A DNA stretch of 64,000 bases, from assembly GCA_902651635.1 (NCBI GenBank), contig CACRSC010000042.1:109727-173726 (forward strand), in the 5' to 3' direction. The notes under the pieces were generated by a model. The model searched no databases and had not been told where the DNA came from. It saw nothing but the letters and a program-made list of their open reading frames with translations. Source of the stretch: Mastigamoeba balamuthi. Lineage: Eukaryota; Evosea; Mastigamoebida; Mastigamoebidae. Shown in pieces: positions 47,340 through 59,053 of this stretch; the stretch's first letter is position 1; the number at the start of each line of letters is the position of its first letter. The position numbers and the translations under genes were made by a program.

Positions 47340-47749
47340 TTGTGCGACCGCCGCCAAAGCAAAGGAGGTGCAATGGCGGCCCTGAATCTTGAGTGAAACC
47401 AGAAGATACGTCTCCGACGGTTCCGGACCCACTCGGCTCGTGATGACAGCACTTCCAGTGGACAAATCGGGAGATCAACGAGTCACAGGAACCGGTGACT
47501 GTACCCCAAGACGCCTGCAAAGGACCATTAACATGAAAAGGAGAGCCACATGCAGCTGGCAGCTGACCGAGCCTCGCCCTGTTTGTTGGGCTGGGGGGTG
47601 TCTCAGAGGGAGGGGCAATGGGAGGGCTCAAGGCGATCGGGCGAGTGGTGGGCCTGTCGTGCAGCAATAGAGGAGCGCACACCCGGAGCGCACAAGAGCG
47701 TCCCCCCGAGCTGCAGCCCTCCCTCCGCGGATCGGTCCGGGGGTACAGT

Positions 47750-48364
47750 TTACAGCAGCGCCGGGCCCCAGTGGATCTTGAGCGTCACATGCCCCGGAAC
47801 GCCGCGCTCCTCGTCGATCTGTGTGTCGCCACCACAACGTAATGATCGGCGGTGAGCACTTCCTCGTTTGCCCAGGAAAAATCTCAGAAATATCACTCTA
47901 GGAAGCCAGCAAGCTTTGCTGGAGGGCAGGGGAGGGGGGAGAGAGATCGCGGACGTCGGTGACGGTGAAGTCGGCCTTGAGGTTCTGCTTCTCGAGGAGC
48001 TTGGAGATGCGGGCCTGGTTGACGGGGTCGAGCGGCACGTCGTCCTCGAAGCGCAGCTGGCAGTGGAACAGGCCGCGCGTGGCCGTGTCCATGACCTTCT
48101 TCTGGATCACGGGCCACACCGTGTCAAGCCACGAAGACGCCTTGGTCTCGGCCAGGCGCGTCGCAACGAGCCCTGAGACGCGACGACGGTAAAAAATCGG
48201 CGGAAGGAACAACGAATTTGAGAGAAATAAGCGATGGAGGGGCGTCGATCCCGGCGGTTCGCGGACAGCGCGCACGGGAGCGGAGGCTGGTGTGGCTAGA
48301 CGGCGGGTAACGCACCGACGGACTCCTCGATGGTGCTCAGACTCTTCTCAACCTTGGAAGTCAT
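47750..48364 (-). CDS. small unknown protein, about 115 residues
   Basis: Three exons on the minus strand. Exon 1 starts at 48364 (MTSKVEKSLSTIEESV). Exon 2 (about 48176-47968) encodes GLVATRLAETKASSWLDTVW, PVIQKKVMDTATRGLFHCQL and FEDDVPLDPVNQARISKLLE ending DFTVTD. Exon 3 (about 47801-47750) encodes IDEERGVPGHVTLKIHWGPA LL and the stop. The alpha-helix, strand, helix, strand order with a final HVTLKIHW strand looks like a compact fold. I do not recognise it. The frame-keeping GT-AG introns support a real gene. Its start lies about 150 bp from the divergent coiled-coil gene, so the two may share a promoter. Confidence 0.6.
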
Positions 48365-48516
48365 TGCGGGCAGCGGGTTTGTACGTTGGGGTGTTGTCTT
48401 TTTTCTTTTCGGCAGAGAATCTTCGAAGATCCTGCGTTGTTGACACGTCACGTTCTGTAGAATCTGGATATGGAGAATTGCCTGCGTCGCGTCACTTTGT
48501 AAGAAAGACCCAAAGA

Positions 48517-50511
48517 ATGCAGTCTGCACCGCCTCCGAAGACCGAGGTTCTGCGCAGGTCGGCCGAGGCCCTCATCAAGGCCCAGATCTCGGCGAAGACC
48601 GAGGTGGAGATGATGGTACCCTCGCAAGCACAGCCCACGCCCCTAACGTCGCGACAGGAGCGCAAGGCGATGCTAATTGAGAAGGAGAAAGAAGCGCAGC
48701 TGTTGCAGATGACCTCCCTCATGGAGGAGAAGGCCAAGATGGAGGCCCAGGTCTTCGAGCAGTCGAAGCAGATCTCGAAGCAATACACGCCTCCCCCGAT
48801 CACAGACAGCTCACAATGTGGCCGCAGGATCAACTTCGACATCGTCGCAATCCAGACACTCAACAAGTCCCTCAAAGACTTCGCTTCATCTCTGACCCAG
48901 AGAATCCGCGAATGCGAGTGGCCCTTTTTGCCAAAGGTAACACCTCTGTACAGACGAACAGGACTTCTCGTTCGCCAAGGACACATTTCTTCGGAAGACC
49001 TCAGAGATCGATGTGCTCGAAGACAGGGCCCGGGAATTAGGCGGCGAACTGCGCCGCATGAAGACAGAGCTCGAATCAGGTGCGCCTGGTTCTTTCCCTC
49101 GTCTTACAGTAGTACAGCTCGAGCGGACTCCCTCAAGTGGAGGAAAAACGCTGAAACAGCCCAGTCCGAGTTGGTCGAAGTTCAAGTTCGCGCTGCTGAG
49201 ATGGAGAAGAAGAACGCCGAGGCCCAGTCAGACCTCGAAAGCGGTTCATCCACACGTCAGGTGATGACTGATAATTGCATGTAGTAAGGGAAGCGATGAA
49301 AAATGGGGAGAAACAATCAGAGGAAAGGACAGTGAAAATGCAGGAGCGTGTGAAGCTCCTAGAGAAGCAAAACGAGGATCTCCAGGACGAACTCAAGACA
49401 GGTTCGATTTCTGACATCCTGATTCTGATATGTCATAGCCAGGGAGCGCGGCATTTCTACGGATGCAGAACTACTTTCCCTGAGAGAGCATCGGCAGAGG
49501 CTTTTCGCCGAAGCGGAAAAGCTCAGGCAGGACATTGAAGCCCTGGTGTCTCAGTACTTCAAATGACGCTCAACTGGACTTAACAAATCAGCGCAGAAAT
49601 ACCGAAATGACGAGGAAACTGTCCGAGTCCCAAGAAGCAATCCGGTCTCTCTCCTCTCAGGTGGCCCAGCTATCCGCACTACGGGAAAACGATCGGAAGG
49701 AGTCAGAGAAAAACGTGGAAAGCTTGCGGGAAGTGTACACACGGACTATGGAACATTTAATGGAGGAATTACGACAATTGGCCACGGCGACCATACAGCT
49801 GAGAGATGAACAAATCCGGTTCAAGGCTGCGGGCTCGTCATCGATTGCCTCCTGCAGAGAGGAACTCAGCAGCGTGTCACTCCGAGAGGTTGTTAAATTC
49901 TGTTTCGACTCCTTGCACTTACTTGCTTATAGATCTGTTTGAGAAAGAGTACTGAGTCAAAACTCTATGCTGATTCGAAGAAGCTCACGGACGAAAAAGA
50001 GGATATGCAGCGGTCATTCTCTGAAGAGCTAAAACTGTTGAAGGAGACGCACAAAAAAGAACTCGAAGAGGAAATCCTCAAGTGTCGACGTGAGTGTGAT
50101 GAAAGAGTGCTTGCATTGGAACGACAGAAGCAGGAAGCCGAGGCTACCATACAAACTCTTCAAGCAACTGTTCAACAGTCGGAAAAACGCAAGACAGAGG
50201 AGCTTGCAGCCCTGAAATCGCAATTCGCCCGAGAACTGGAGGTGGCCAGATGGGTTGCCGAAGAACAACGGACGGCCAGATCCAAGAAGGTCGCGAGACA
50301 GACCGAGCAAGCAACTTCAGACAGCGATTTCAAGCCGAAAAAGAAGAAGGTCAAACACACGGAGACGAAGGCTCAGGATGGACAGAAGTCGACCCAGGGA
50401 ATGGTAAGCAACTTAGCAGATGGTAGTTACTAATTTTCACAACAGATAAAAGCCAGAGGACAGCACAAGGGACAAAGGGTTGACCCTTTTGATGATATCT
50501 ACAAGCCCTGA
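48517..50511 (+). CDS. coiled-coil protein of unknown function
   Basis: About seven exons with short introns. Start MQSAPPPKTEVLRRSAEALI. After a short disordered part (residues about 35-50) most of the protein is heptad-rich coiled coil: KAMLIEKEKEAQLLQMTSLM, EIDVLEDRARELGGELRRMK, KWRKNAETAQSELVEVQVRA, MQERVKLLEKQNEDLQDEL, SQEAIRSLSSQVAQLSALRE, LKETHKKELEEEILKCRREC. The tail is basic (DFKPKKKKVKHTETK, a possible nuclear signal), and the last exon encodes IKARGQHKGQRVDPFDDIYK P before the stop at 50511. The composition is typical of kinesin tails, centrosome or flagellar-base proteins, but no diagnostic domain is present. Codons are less GC-rich than in upstream genes, a gradual shift toward the AT-rich repeat region that begins about 27 bp after its stop. 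Confidence 0.7.
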
Positions 50512-50537
50512 ATAAGAGTGAAAAAGCTGTCGGAATT

Positions 50538-53500
50538 GTTAGTCTTTGCTTGTGCGTCATTAATAATTGCGTGCTCCTTTTTCGAGCAGCAGAATATGGA
50601 GATAGAAAGTGACCAGTTTATGTGAGCTGAATACAATTGCGTACTGAAGCCACAACATGGAAGATACCTTAGCTTCTTGTTATTTGTGCATACTATACGG
50701 TGATTGTATTCGTGATTGTTATTCTCATTTTAATTTCGACATTTGAGAACCAAGCTGTTTAAGCATTGCTCTCGGCAAAACAAAACTAATACTCCATTCC
50801 TCAATATGGTAAGTAAGACTATTAAAGTTTGTCACAGTCCAATATGAGTTTGTTATTATAAGTATAAGATTAAGAAACTATGTCAAAGCTGAATTGTGCT
50901 GGTCACTGGCAGTACTCTGTTTCAAACCAGTGAATAAAAAACCCGAATTGTTCAATGCTCAATAAGTGCTAGTCTTTTTATGTTTCGTAAACACAGATTG
51001 AAGTGACCCCAATATTCAGCACCAGCCATTTTTCACCTGAGTTGACTCCCTCCATCTTCCTAACATCGTTTCCCAGTCACCTCTTCTCTTGTATAGTGTG
51101 TCAAGCATCAGGAGCTCTGATGTGGTACCCCAGCCTGGCCCTGAAGATCACCAAGTGGTCCCTGTGGATATGCCCAGAGTAAACTGTCTCATAACGATGC
51201 CTTCAGTCTTCATGTTCCTGATGCAACTTTGAGGTTAACTGTTCTGCAGAGCACAGAGCTCTGGCTTGCTTCCTGCAACACAGCAATGAGAGCCAAGGGA
51301 TTCTGTTAATGATCATAATAAATGTTTTGGCCGAAATGTTACTGGAATCAAATGGATACTGGTCTAAACAACTGGAGAAATAACCATACAGTCAGCTGCT
51401 CCAAAAGGAAGCTATGCTGAAGAAGTATATCCATTCTTTTTCTTTCATTTGGTAGTATTATGGAAATAATGAATACAGTTTGAGCCCATTTATCTGAATA
51501 GAAGAGTGCATCAGCAGAAATTCCTCATTATACACATCTTGATCTCGGGCCCACTTCACAGTTTGTCACAGATGCAATTGGATGCAAAACTGATGACTTC
51601 CACTTAGGATGTACATTGCAAACATTTTGTCTTCTTCATTACCATATACCATGAAATCACCCCTGGCCTTTTAATAATAACGTCTTAGATTGTCTCACAG
51701 CCCTTCATGGCTTTCAAACCCGCAGACATTCATACCAATGCATTCAGACCCATTCAACAAAGAAGACCTGGAACTCCAGGGCCTGGGTACAGTGGTTGAT
51801 ACATAGGAAGCTCCCGTGGTTAAGCCATTTGAGGGATTTCCAGGCAGTGAATCCCCATTTCTTCCATGCATACTTCTTTCATGCTGAATGAGAATGATAA
51901 GAGGTATTTGCAAGATGACTGAGAGGTCATTGCATCTGATGGTTTCCTTACATATGGTGATACACGCCAGATCTCCGAATGGTAGTGACTGTGGCCATAA
52001 ATAGGGCATCTTTGCAGACATGAAGAATATGATGGCAGTCCTTCAAGAGCCCGCCCTGTGCTGGCTCCATTAAGCAGCTTGAAAATGATCTTCAGTCCTG
52101 ACATTTCTGCCAAGAGACAGTCAGTCCTTACAATTCTGAGTATTTAAGTGATACATGCCTGAGAATGCATATACATAGTCATATTCATAACTTATGTCAT
52201 GTTAATATTCAGTCAGACATTCAGTTTGGCCAAGAGATGTGATTTCACTATTATGAATTCTGTCTTTATAAAGGTGATAGATGCAATATGTGTTATTGAG
52301 ATTAAACTGACCTAGAGCATGAAGTGTGATAGTAGTCCTTATTAACCTCAATCCACGTTGCAAATTTCATTAATTCTCTGAAAATCGGTATTTATATCAT
52401 TGACAAATGAAAAACCTGCCAAGAGTGATCTTTGGCTGCCCACATCTGTCTGGAAATAAACATCTGGTCATTGCTGTGACTTTTGCACATAGAGCCATAT
52501 CTTTAGCGATGTTTTTCAGTACTAATTTAGCACTTCAATCGCTAATTTGGCGCTGAATTTGGCACTAAATAGTGCTACATCGCTAATAGCGATTTAGCAC
52601 TATAGGCGACCTAAATCCAGCGTTATTGCTATTTTTTCTATTGCTATGCATCACTTTAATTGCTACTAGCACAATTATTTGTGCTAGTAGCGATCGTAGT
52701 GCTATTTTAGTGATGCAATTCATCGAATGCATCACATGTAGTACTATCAATCACATGTAGCACAATTTCAGCACATTAAGTGCATTTTTTGCAATTATTC
52801 ATCACTGAGCTCTCAGTCATTTTTTCAAGTCAAACCTCTGTTTCTGCTGTTTCACTGGGGTGGTCTGGAAAACCATCCCCAATGGACGTTCAAGGGTTGT
52901 ACAAGGGGGTCCGCCATGATCTGAAGATCTGGCAGAGCTTGCCGTTGTAGAGCTTGTCCTGCTTCTTGCTGGGCCGTGAGATGTCAATGGCCTTGACATC
53001 CACATACCCGTGGATCATACGAGACCAGGGTTCAGGAAGCCTGTTGGCCTTAGAAGTCCGGGCATTCCAGATACTCTGTGCATTGTTTTGAAAATTAGTA
53101 ATCAGGTTGTTGCATTTCTAACGAGCTATTGAATTGATAAATACACGTTTTACATTTTTTAGAATAACTTGGCAAATGGGTGCATGCATGCCCCAAAATC
53201 ATCAATTGATTTAATAATGAATTTATACTGATTTCATTTCGATGAATAAAATTATGTTGTGTTGTTAATTTAAGTGGGCCTTACTGGCCTTTCAGTACTG
53301 GCCAGAAGTCCCAGATACCCAAAAATCAGGAACAAAAGGTCTTTTTGGAATTACCAATCATGTTGAAAAGAAAGAGGGAATTCCTTATGTCTTATAAATC
53401 GATTTTAGTGAAAAACTGAGAATAATTGCAACGTCACATCGCATCAATCGTGTCACGTGCTACATGCACATAAACGCATTTTGTGCATGTAGCTCATTCA

Positions 53501-54094
53501 TTCACTTAATACACATTCAGCACATACATTGCTACATTTGCTGCACTTCAGCCAAAGAAGATACAAAAATTGTTCAACAGACAAGGTTCATGTGTGGGCT
53601 GTCACCAAGTACATGGCTGTGCTGTGCTGTACAGCTCTGAGTTCAAGTGGGAGCCCACCGATCAGCAGCTCCGTGCATGGGCACTGCTGGTCATGTGGTG
53701 TGACACCAAAGACCTCAAGGTGTGTGCTCCCTTCCCTGCTTCCACCTTCCTTCCCCTTGAGCCCCCTTAATCCCCCTTAATCCCCCTTAATCCCCTCCTT
53801 TCCCTCCCTTGTTTTCCCTTAACTGGCATTTGTGTCCTCTCCCCTCATGCAGAACCGCTGCAATTCATGGCAGGTGGGCAAGAAAAACTTGCCTGTCCCC
53901 GAATTGAGTGAACTCACCTCGAGCTCCTTCTTAGAGAAGGAGGCCCAGACCCATTGCAAAAGCCTGAGCTGAAAGGTGTGTCTTTCCAACCCCCCCCCTT
54001 TCTTCCTTTCCTTCCTGGAGTTTTTGTTTGTAGTTGATAAAGGTGATGCCAAGGGGGGGACTGCACCCCCTAGGCAAAGGAATAGCATTTCCCC
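50538..54094. repeat. AT-rich repeat block, copy 1 (duplicated after the N at 54095)
   Basis: From 50538 the sequence is repeated nearly base for base starting at 54097, just after a single N. The first ~1.9 kb (50538-52440) is the same in both with scattered substitutions and small indels and holds no recognised gene. The second part (from about 52459) begins with a TIR-like end and holds transposon fragments. Relative to copy 2, copy 1 lacks about 450 bp of transposase and the whole Tc1 body, and carries two short segments in opposite orientation. It may be the other allele of copy 2 placed in series by the assembler. Confidence 0.75.
52459..54060. mobile_element. internally deleted copy of the TIR DNA transposon
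   Basis: It starts TA|AACATCTGGTCATTGCTGTG, the family end, followed by many short AGCACTAA/TAGTGCTA motifs (52500-52760). A DDE_4-type fragment remains at about 52850-53030, with a piece around 52870-52937 inverted relative to copy 2. The region 53398-53590 is a Tc1 fragment, inverted relative to copy 2. The accessory plus-strand exon region (53596-53719 and about 53850-53970) matches 58079-58204 and 58337-58456. The right end is missing at the N join. Confidence 0.6.
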
Positions 54095-56360
54095 NCGTTA
54101 GTCTTTGCTTGTGCGTCATTAATAATTGCGTGCTTCTTTTTCGAGCAGCAGAATATGGAGATAGAAAGTGACCAGTTTATGTGAGCTGAATACAATTGCG
54201 TACTGAAACCACAACATGGAAGATACCTTAGCTTCTTGTTATTTGTGCATACTATACGGTGATTGTATTCGTGATTGTTATTCTCATTTTAATATAGACA
54301 TTTGAGAACCAAGCTGATTAAGCATTGCTCTCTGCAAAACAAAACTAATACTCCATTCGTCAATATGGTTAGTAAGACTATTGAAGTTGGTCGCAGTCCA
54401 ATATGAGTTTGTAATTATAAGTATAAGATTAAGAAACTATGTCAAAGCTGAATTGTGCTGGTCACTGGCAGTACTCTGTTTCAAACCAGAATTGTTCAAT
54501 GCTCAATAAGTGTTAGTCTTTTTATGTTTCATAAACACAGATTGAAGTGACCCCAATAAGAAGCACCAGCCATTTTCACCTGAGTTGACTCCCTTCATCT
54601 TCCTAACATCGTTTCCCAGTCACCTCTTCTCTTGTACAGTGTGTCGAGCATCAGGAGCTCTGATGGTACCCCAGCCTGGCCCCTAAGATCACCAAGTGGT
54701 CCCTGTGGATGTGCCCAGAGTAAACTGTCTCATAACGATGCCTTCAGTCTTCATGTACCTGATGCAACTTTGAGGTTAACTGTTCTGCAGAACACAGAGC
54801 TCTGGCTTGCTTCCTGCAACACAGCAACGAGAGCCAAGGGATTCTGTTAATTGACCATAATAACTGTTTTGGCCGAAATGTTACTGGAATCAAATGGATA
54901 CTGGTCTGAACAACTGGAGAAATAACCATACAGTCAGCTGCTCCAAAAGAAAGCTATGCTGAAGAAGTATGTTCATTCTTTTTCTTTCATTCGGTTGTAT
55001 TATGGAAATAATGAATACAGTTTGAGCCTATTTATCTGAATAGAAGAGTGCATCAGCAGAAATTCCTCATTATACACATCTCGATCTCGGGCCCACTTCA
55101 CAGTCTGTCACAGATGTAATTGGATGCAAAACTGATGACTTCCACTTAGGATGGATGTACATTGCAAACATCTTGTCTTCTTCATTACCATATACCATGA
55201 AATCACCCTGGCCTTTTTATAATAACGTCTTAGATCGTCTCACAGCCCTTCATGGCTTTCAAACCTGCAAACATTCATACCAATGCATTCAGACCCATTC
55301 AACAAAGAAGACCTGGAACTCCAGGGCCTGGGTACAGTGGTTGATACATAGGAAGCTCCCGTGGTTAAGCCATTTGAGGGATTTCCAGGCAGTGGATCCC
55401 CATTTCTTCCATGCATACTTCTTCCATGCTGAATGAGAATGATAAAAGGTATTTGCAAGATGACTAAGAGGTCATTGCATCTGATGGTTTCCTTATATAT
55501 ACAGGCCAGATCTCTGAATGGTAGTGACTGTGGCCATAAATAGGGCATCTTTGCAGACATGAAGAATATTATGACAGTCCTTAAAGAGCCCGCCCTGTGC
55601 TGGCTCCATTAAGCAGCTTGAAAATGATCTTCAGTCCTGACATTTCTGCCAAGAGACAGTCAGTCCTAACAATTCTGAGTATTTAAGTGGTACATGCCTG
55701 AGAATGCATATACATAGTCATATTCATAACTTATGTCATGTAAATACTCAGTCAGACATTCAGTTTGGCCAAGAGATGTGATTTCACTATTATGAATTCT
55801 GTCTTGATAAAGGTGATAGATACAATATGTGTTTATTGAGATTAAACTGACCCAGAGCATGAAGCTCTGTCGGGCAAGTTTTCTGTGATAGTCGTCCTTA
55901 TTAACCTCAATCCACGTTGCAGATTACATTAATTCTCTGAAAATCGGTATTTATATCATTGACAAATGAAAAAGCTGCCAAGAGTGATCTTTGGCTGCCC
56001 AAATCTGTCTGGAAATAAACAGTTGGTCATTGCTGTGACTTCTGCACAAGGAGCCATATATCTTTAGCGATGTTTTTAAGCACTAATATCGCACTTCAAT
56101 CACTAATTTGGTGCTGAATTTGGCACGAAATAGTGCTACATTGCTAATAGCGATTTAGCACTATATGCGGCCTAAATTCAGCGTTATTGCTTTTTTTTCT
56201 ATTGCTATGCATCACTTTAATTGCTACTAGCACAATTATTTGTGCTAGTAGCGATTGTAGCGCTATTTTAGTGATGTAATTCATCGAATGCATCACATGT
56301 AGTACTATCAATCACATGTAGCACAATTTCAGTGCATTTTAAACCTCTGTTTCTTCTGTT

Positions 56361-56940
56361 TCACTGGGGTGGTCTGGAAAACCAGGCTTCCCTGGGAATA
56401 CGGCACAGAAGGTTCTTACTGAGGTACCAGGCATCTAGGTTCGTGATGATTGTGATGGCTTGAACTTCTTGCCCACGATGTTGAATCGGGACATGAAGCC
56501 CAGGTAGTGCTCTGCCCTGCTTCTCCAGTGCCTGTGAACATGGTTCCACTGGCATTCGAACCTGATGTACTTGAGTGCAGTTGTCCTTTGCCATCCATTG
56601 ACAGTCAAACAGAGAGGCGTGCTTGAAGGGGGTCAGGAGCTCACTGCTTGGGACACTGACATAGGCATTATCTGCCAGCAGCTGTGTTCCTTGCAGTTCC
56701 ATGCCTGGAGCTGAGCTCTGCCAGATCTTCATATCGTGGCGAGCCCCCTTGTACAACCCTTGAACATTCATGGGGATGCCCTGGTTGTTGACCACCACCT
56801 GGATCTTGACCACGTGCCCCTTGTACTTGCCGTTGTAGAGCTTGTCCTGCTTCTTGCTGGGCCGTGAGATGTCAATGGCCTTGACATCCACAGACCCGTG
56901 GATCATACGAGACCAGGGTGAAGGAAGCCTGTTGGCCTCA
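56361..56940 (-). pseudogene. DDE_4 (PIF/Harbinger-type) transposase fragment
   Basis: A minus-strand frame of about 180 codons reads MIHGSVDVKAIDISRPSKKQ, LYNGKYKGHVVKIQVVVNNQ, GIPMNVQGLYKGARHDMKIW, then LQGTQLLADNAYVSVPSSEL and LTPFKHA. The order 'AID...I..P', 'Y.GK...H..K.Q.VV...G', 'G..HD..I' and 'LAD..Y' is that of DDE_4 endonucleases, and the catalytic Asp of VDVKAID and of LLADNAY can be placed. The N-terminal helix-turn-helix is absent and the third acidic residue is not evident, so it is a fragment. The matching region at 52850-53100 is more deleted. Confidence 0.7.
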
Positions 56941-57289
56941 GAAGTCCGGGCATTCCAGATACTCTGTGCATCGTTTTGAAAATAAGTAATCAGGTTGTTG
57001 CATTTCTAACGAGCTATTGAATTGATAAATACACGTTTTACATTTTTAAAGAATAACTTGGCAAATAAGTGCATGCATGCCCCAAAATCATCAATTGATT
57101 TAATAATGAATTTATACTGATTTCATTTAGATGAATAAAATTATGTTGTGTTGTTAATTCAAGTGGGCCTTACTGGCCTTACAGTACTGGCCAGAAGTCC
57201 CAGATACCCAAAAAAACAGGAACAAAGGTTTTTTGGAATTACCAATCATGTTGAAAAGAAAGAGGGAAATCCTGATGTCAGTAGCAAAT

Positions 57290-57895
57290 AAAGTCTCCTT
57301 TTGCTTCTTTCACTAGGGCCAGGTGATGCTCCATAGAATTTGCCAGTGCAACAGCTTAACTCTCAGACAGATTCCTCCACTCCTGATGCAGATAGGCGCA
57401 GAGCTTCTTGGCAGTTCTGGGCTGTCTCTCTGCCACCTTGGCCTTAAGGATCCCCCATAACTTTTCAATAGGGTTCAGGTCTGGGCTGCATGCTGGCCAG
57501 GGCAGTACCTTGCTCTTGTGCTTTGGATCGTTGTCCTCTTGCAGGATCCAGTCCTTCTTCTTCCTTTCATAGAGCTTCTTTGCAGAGGGCAGAAGGTAGT
57601 TCTTATAGATTCCACACATTCTCTGGGAATTGAGAATTCCAGTGAACATATACAGGGCTTCAAATCCTTTCTTCATAAACAACCCCATACATGAACCTTG
57701 TCTGTTGAACAATTTTTGTATCTTCTTTGGCTGAAGTGCAGCAAATGTAGCAATGTATGTGCTGAATGTGTATTTAGTGAATGAATGAGCTACATGCACA
57801 AAATGCGTTTATGTGCATGCAGCATGTGACACGATTGACGCGATGTGACGTTGCAATTATTCTCAGTTTTTTCACTAAAATCGATTCATATAATG
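57290..57895 (-). pseudogene. Tc1/mariner transposase fragment
   Basis: The minus-strand frame 57799-57356 reads KIQKLFNRQGSCMGLFMKKG, YMFTGILNSQRMCGIYKNYL, then KDWILQEDNDPKHKSKVLPW and PACSPDLNPIEKLWGILKAK VAERQPRT. The blocks 'QEDNDPKH' and 'W.ACSPDLNPIE.LWG' are the second Asp and the Glu of a DD34E Tc1 catalytic triad. The paired helix-turn-helix DNA-binding half and the first Asp are missing, so it is a 3' fragment. It sits where copy 1 has only a short inverted piece (53398-53590). Confidence 0.85.
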
Positions 57896-58078
57896 ATGCA
57901 CTTAGCCCGATTTTTTCAGACACCTAAAATCACTCTCTACTCCCCCTTGCATCTGCTCTCACCTCTCACATATGTCTGCAGCCCCACCTTTCTGCCCCCC
58001 CCGCCCCCACCTGTGTGCATTGTGCCACCTTCCCCAGCTGCTGCTGCATGGCTGTGGAAAGGCGACAGCCTTCACACT

Positions 58079-59053
58079 CTGGTGTGGGCTGTTACCGAGT
58101 ACATGGCTGTACTGTACAGCTCTAAGTTCAAGTGGGAGCCCACCGATCAGCAGTTCCGTGCATGGGCACTGCTGGTCGTGTGGTGTGACACAAAAGACCT
58201 CAAGGTATGTGCTCCCTTCCCTGCTTCCACCTTTCTTTCCCTTGAGTCCCCTTAATCCCCCTTAATCCCCCTTAATCCCCTTCTTTTCCCTCCCTTGTTT
58301 TCCCTTAACTGACATTTGTGTCCCCTCCCCCTGCAGAACCGCTGCAATTCATGGCAGGTGGGCAAGAAAAACTTGCCTGTCCCCGAATTGAGTGAACTCA
58401 CCTCGAGCTCCTTCTTAGAGAAGGAGGCCCAGGCCCATTGCAAAAGCCTGAGCTGAAAGGTGTGTGTTTCCAAACCCCCCCCTTTCTTCCTTCTCTTCCT
58501 GGAGTTTTTGTTTGTAGTTGATCAAGAGGAAGAGGGGTTTTTGTTCCCAATTTTTGCACTTCTGGCACTTAATGCAATTAATGTGATTAATGCACAATTA
58601 AGCGCATCTTGTGCATATAGTGTATTATTCAATTCTTACACTTTAGTGGTCAGCAGCTGAGACTTTGAAGAAAGCCAAGGCCAAGCTGGCCAAAAGGCAC
58701 AGGAAGAAGGTCTCTTCTCTTTGTATGCTCAACCTCATCAGCAACCCTGTACAATATGAGCATGCTGCTGCCAGGGTTGCAGCACGGGAAGCAGAGGAAG
58801 CAGCCACGATGGCTGCAGCTGTTAAGGTCTGTCCCTTCCCCTTCTTCTTTCTCCTGCTCCTTTCACTGCCCTCTTCCTTATGTTTAAACTAACTTAATGT
58901 ATACAGAACAGGGCCCCTGAGGCCCCTGAGAAGGAGCAGCAGGAGCAGCAGCAGAACATTAACTGGGACGACCTGACCATGCATCCTGAGGATGTGCGGC
59001 ACCTGTGCGGCGCCTCTCTGCTCAGCAGAAGAGGCACCGCACAGTGCTGCTGA
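58079..59053 (+). pseudogene. accessory plus-strand ORF of the TIR element, exon remnants
   Basis: Exon-like blocks with splice-like borders: 58079-58204 (MAVLYSSKFKWEPTDQQFRA; WALLVVWCDTKDLK) up to CAAG|gtatgt; 58337-58456 after ctgcag (NRCNSWQVGKKNLPVPELSE; SFLEKEAQAHCKSLS), ending in a TGA; about 58652-58826 (AAETLKKAKAKLAKRHRKKV; VQYEHAAARVAAREAEEAAT); and 58906-59053 (APEKEQQEQQQNINWDDLTM; PEDVRHLCGASLLSRRGTA). The W-rich first part could be a Myb/SANT-like or trihelix DNA-binding partner, as PIF/Harbinger elements encode, but this is not proven. The intron after the first exon carries three CCCCCTTAAT units, also present in copy 1. Confidence 0.45.

Larger units (their letters stand above)
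54096..58530. repeat. AT-rich repeat block, copy 2
   Basis: Begins at the base after the N at 54095 and repeats copy 1 in the same order, up to about 58530, where the two diverge after a shared gtttgtagttgat. It contains the fuller version of the transposon. Because it starts exactly at the assembly join, it is best read as a separate contig whose left end overlaps copy 1. Confidence 0.75.

Noticed and set aside
46650-47396. Plus-strand open frames opposite the methyltransferase N-terminus
   Set aside because: They mirror the acidic repeat units of the minus-strand gene. The minus strand joins in frame to BAH and catalytic domains.
53757-53800. CCCCCTTAAT tandem units resembling telomere-like repeats
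   Set aside because: Only three units, inside a transposon intron, repeated identically at about 58249-58280. They are an internal microsatellite, not a telomere.
54095-54095. Two truly tandem transposon copies as biological structure
   Set aside because: The second copy begins exactly at the N, so an assembly join is the simpler reading until long reads show otherwise.
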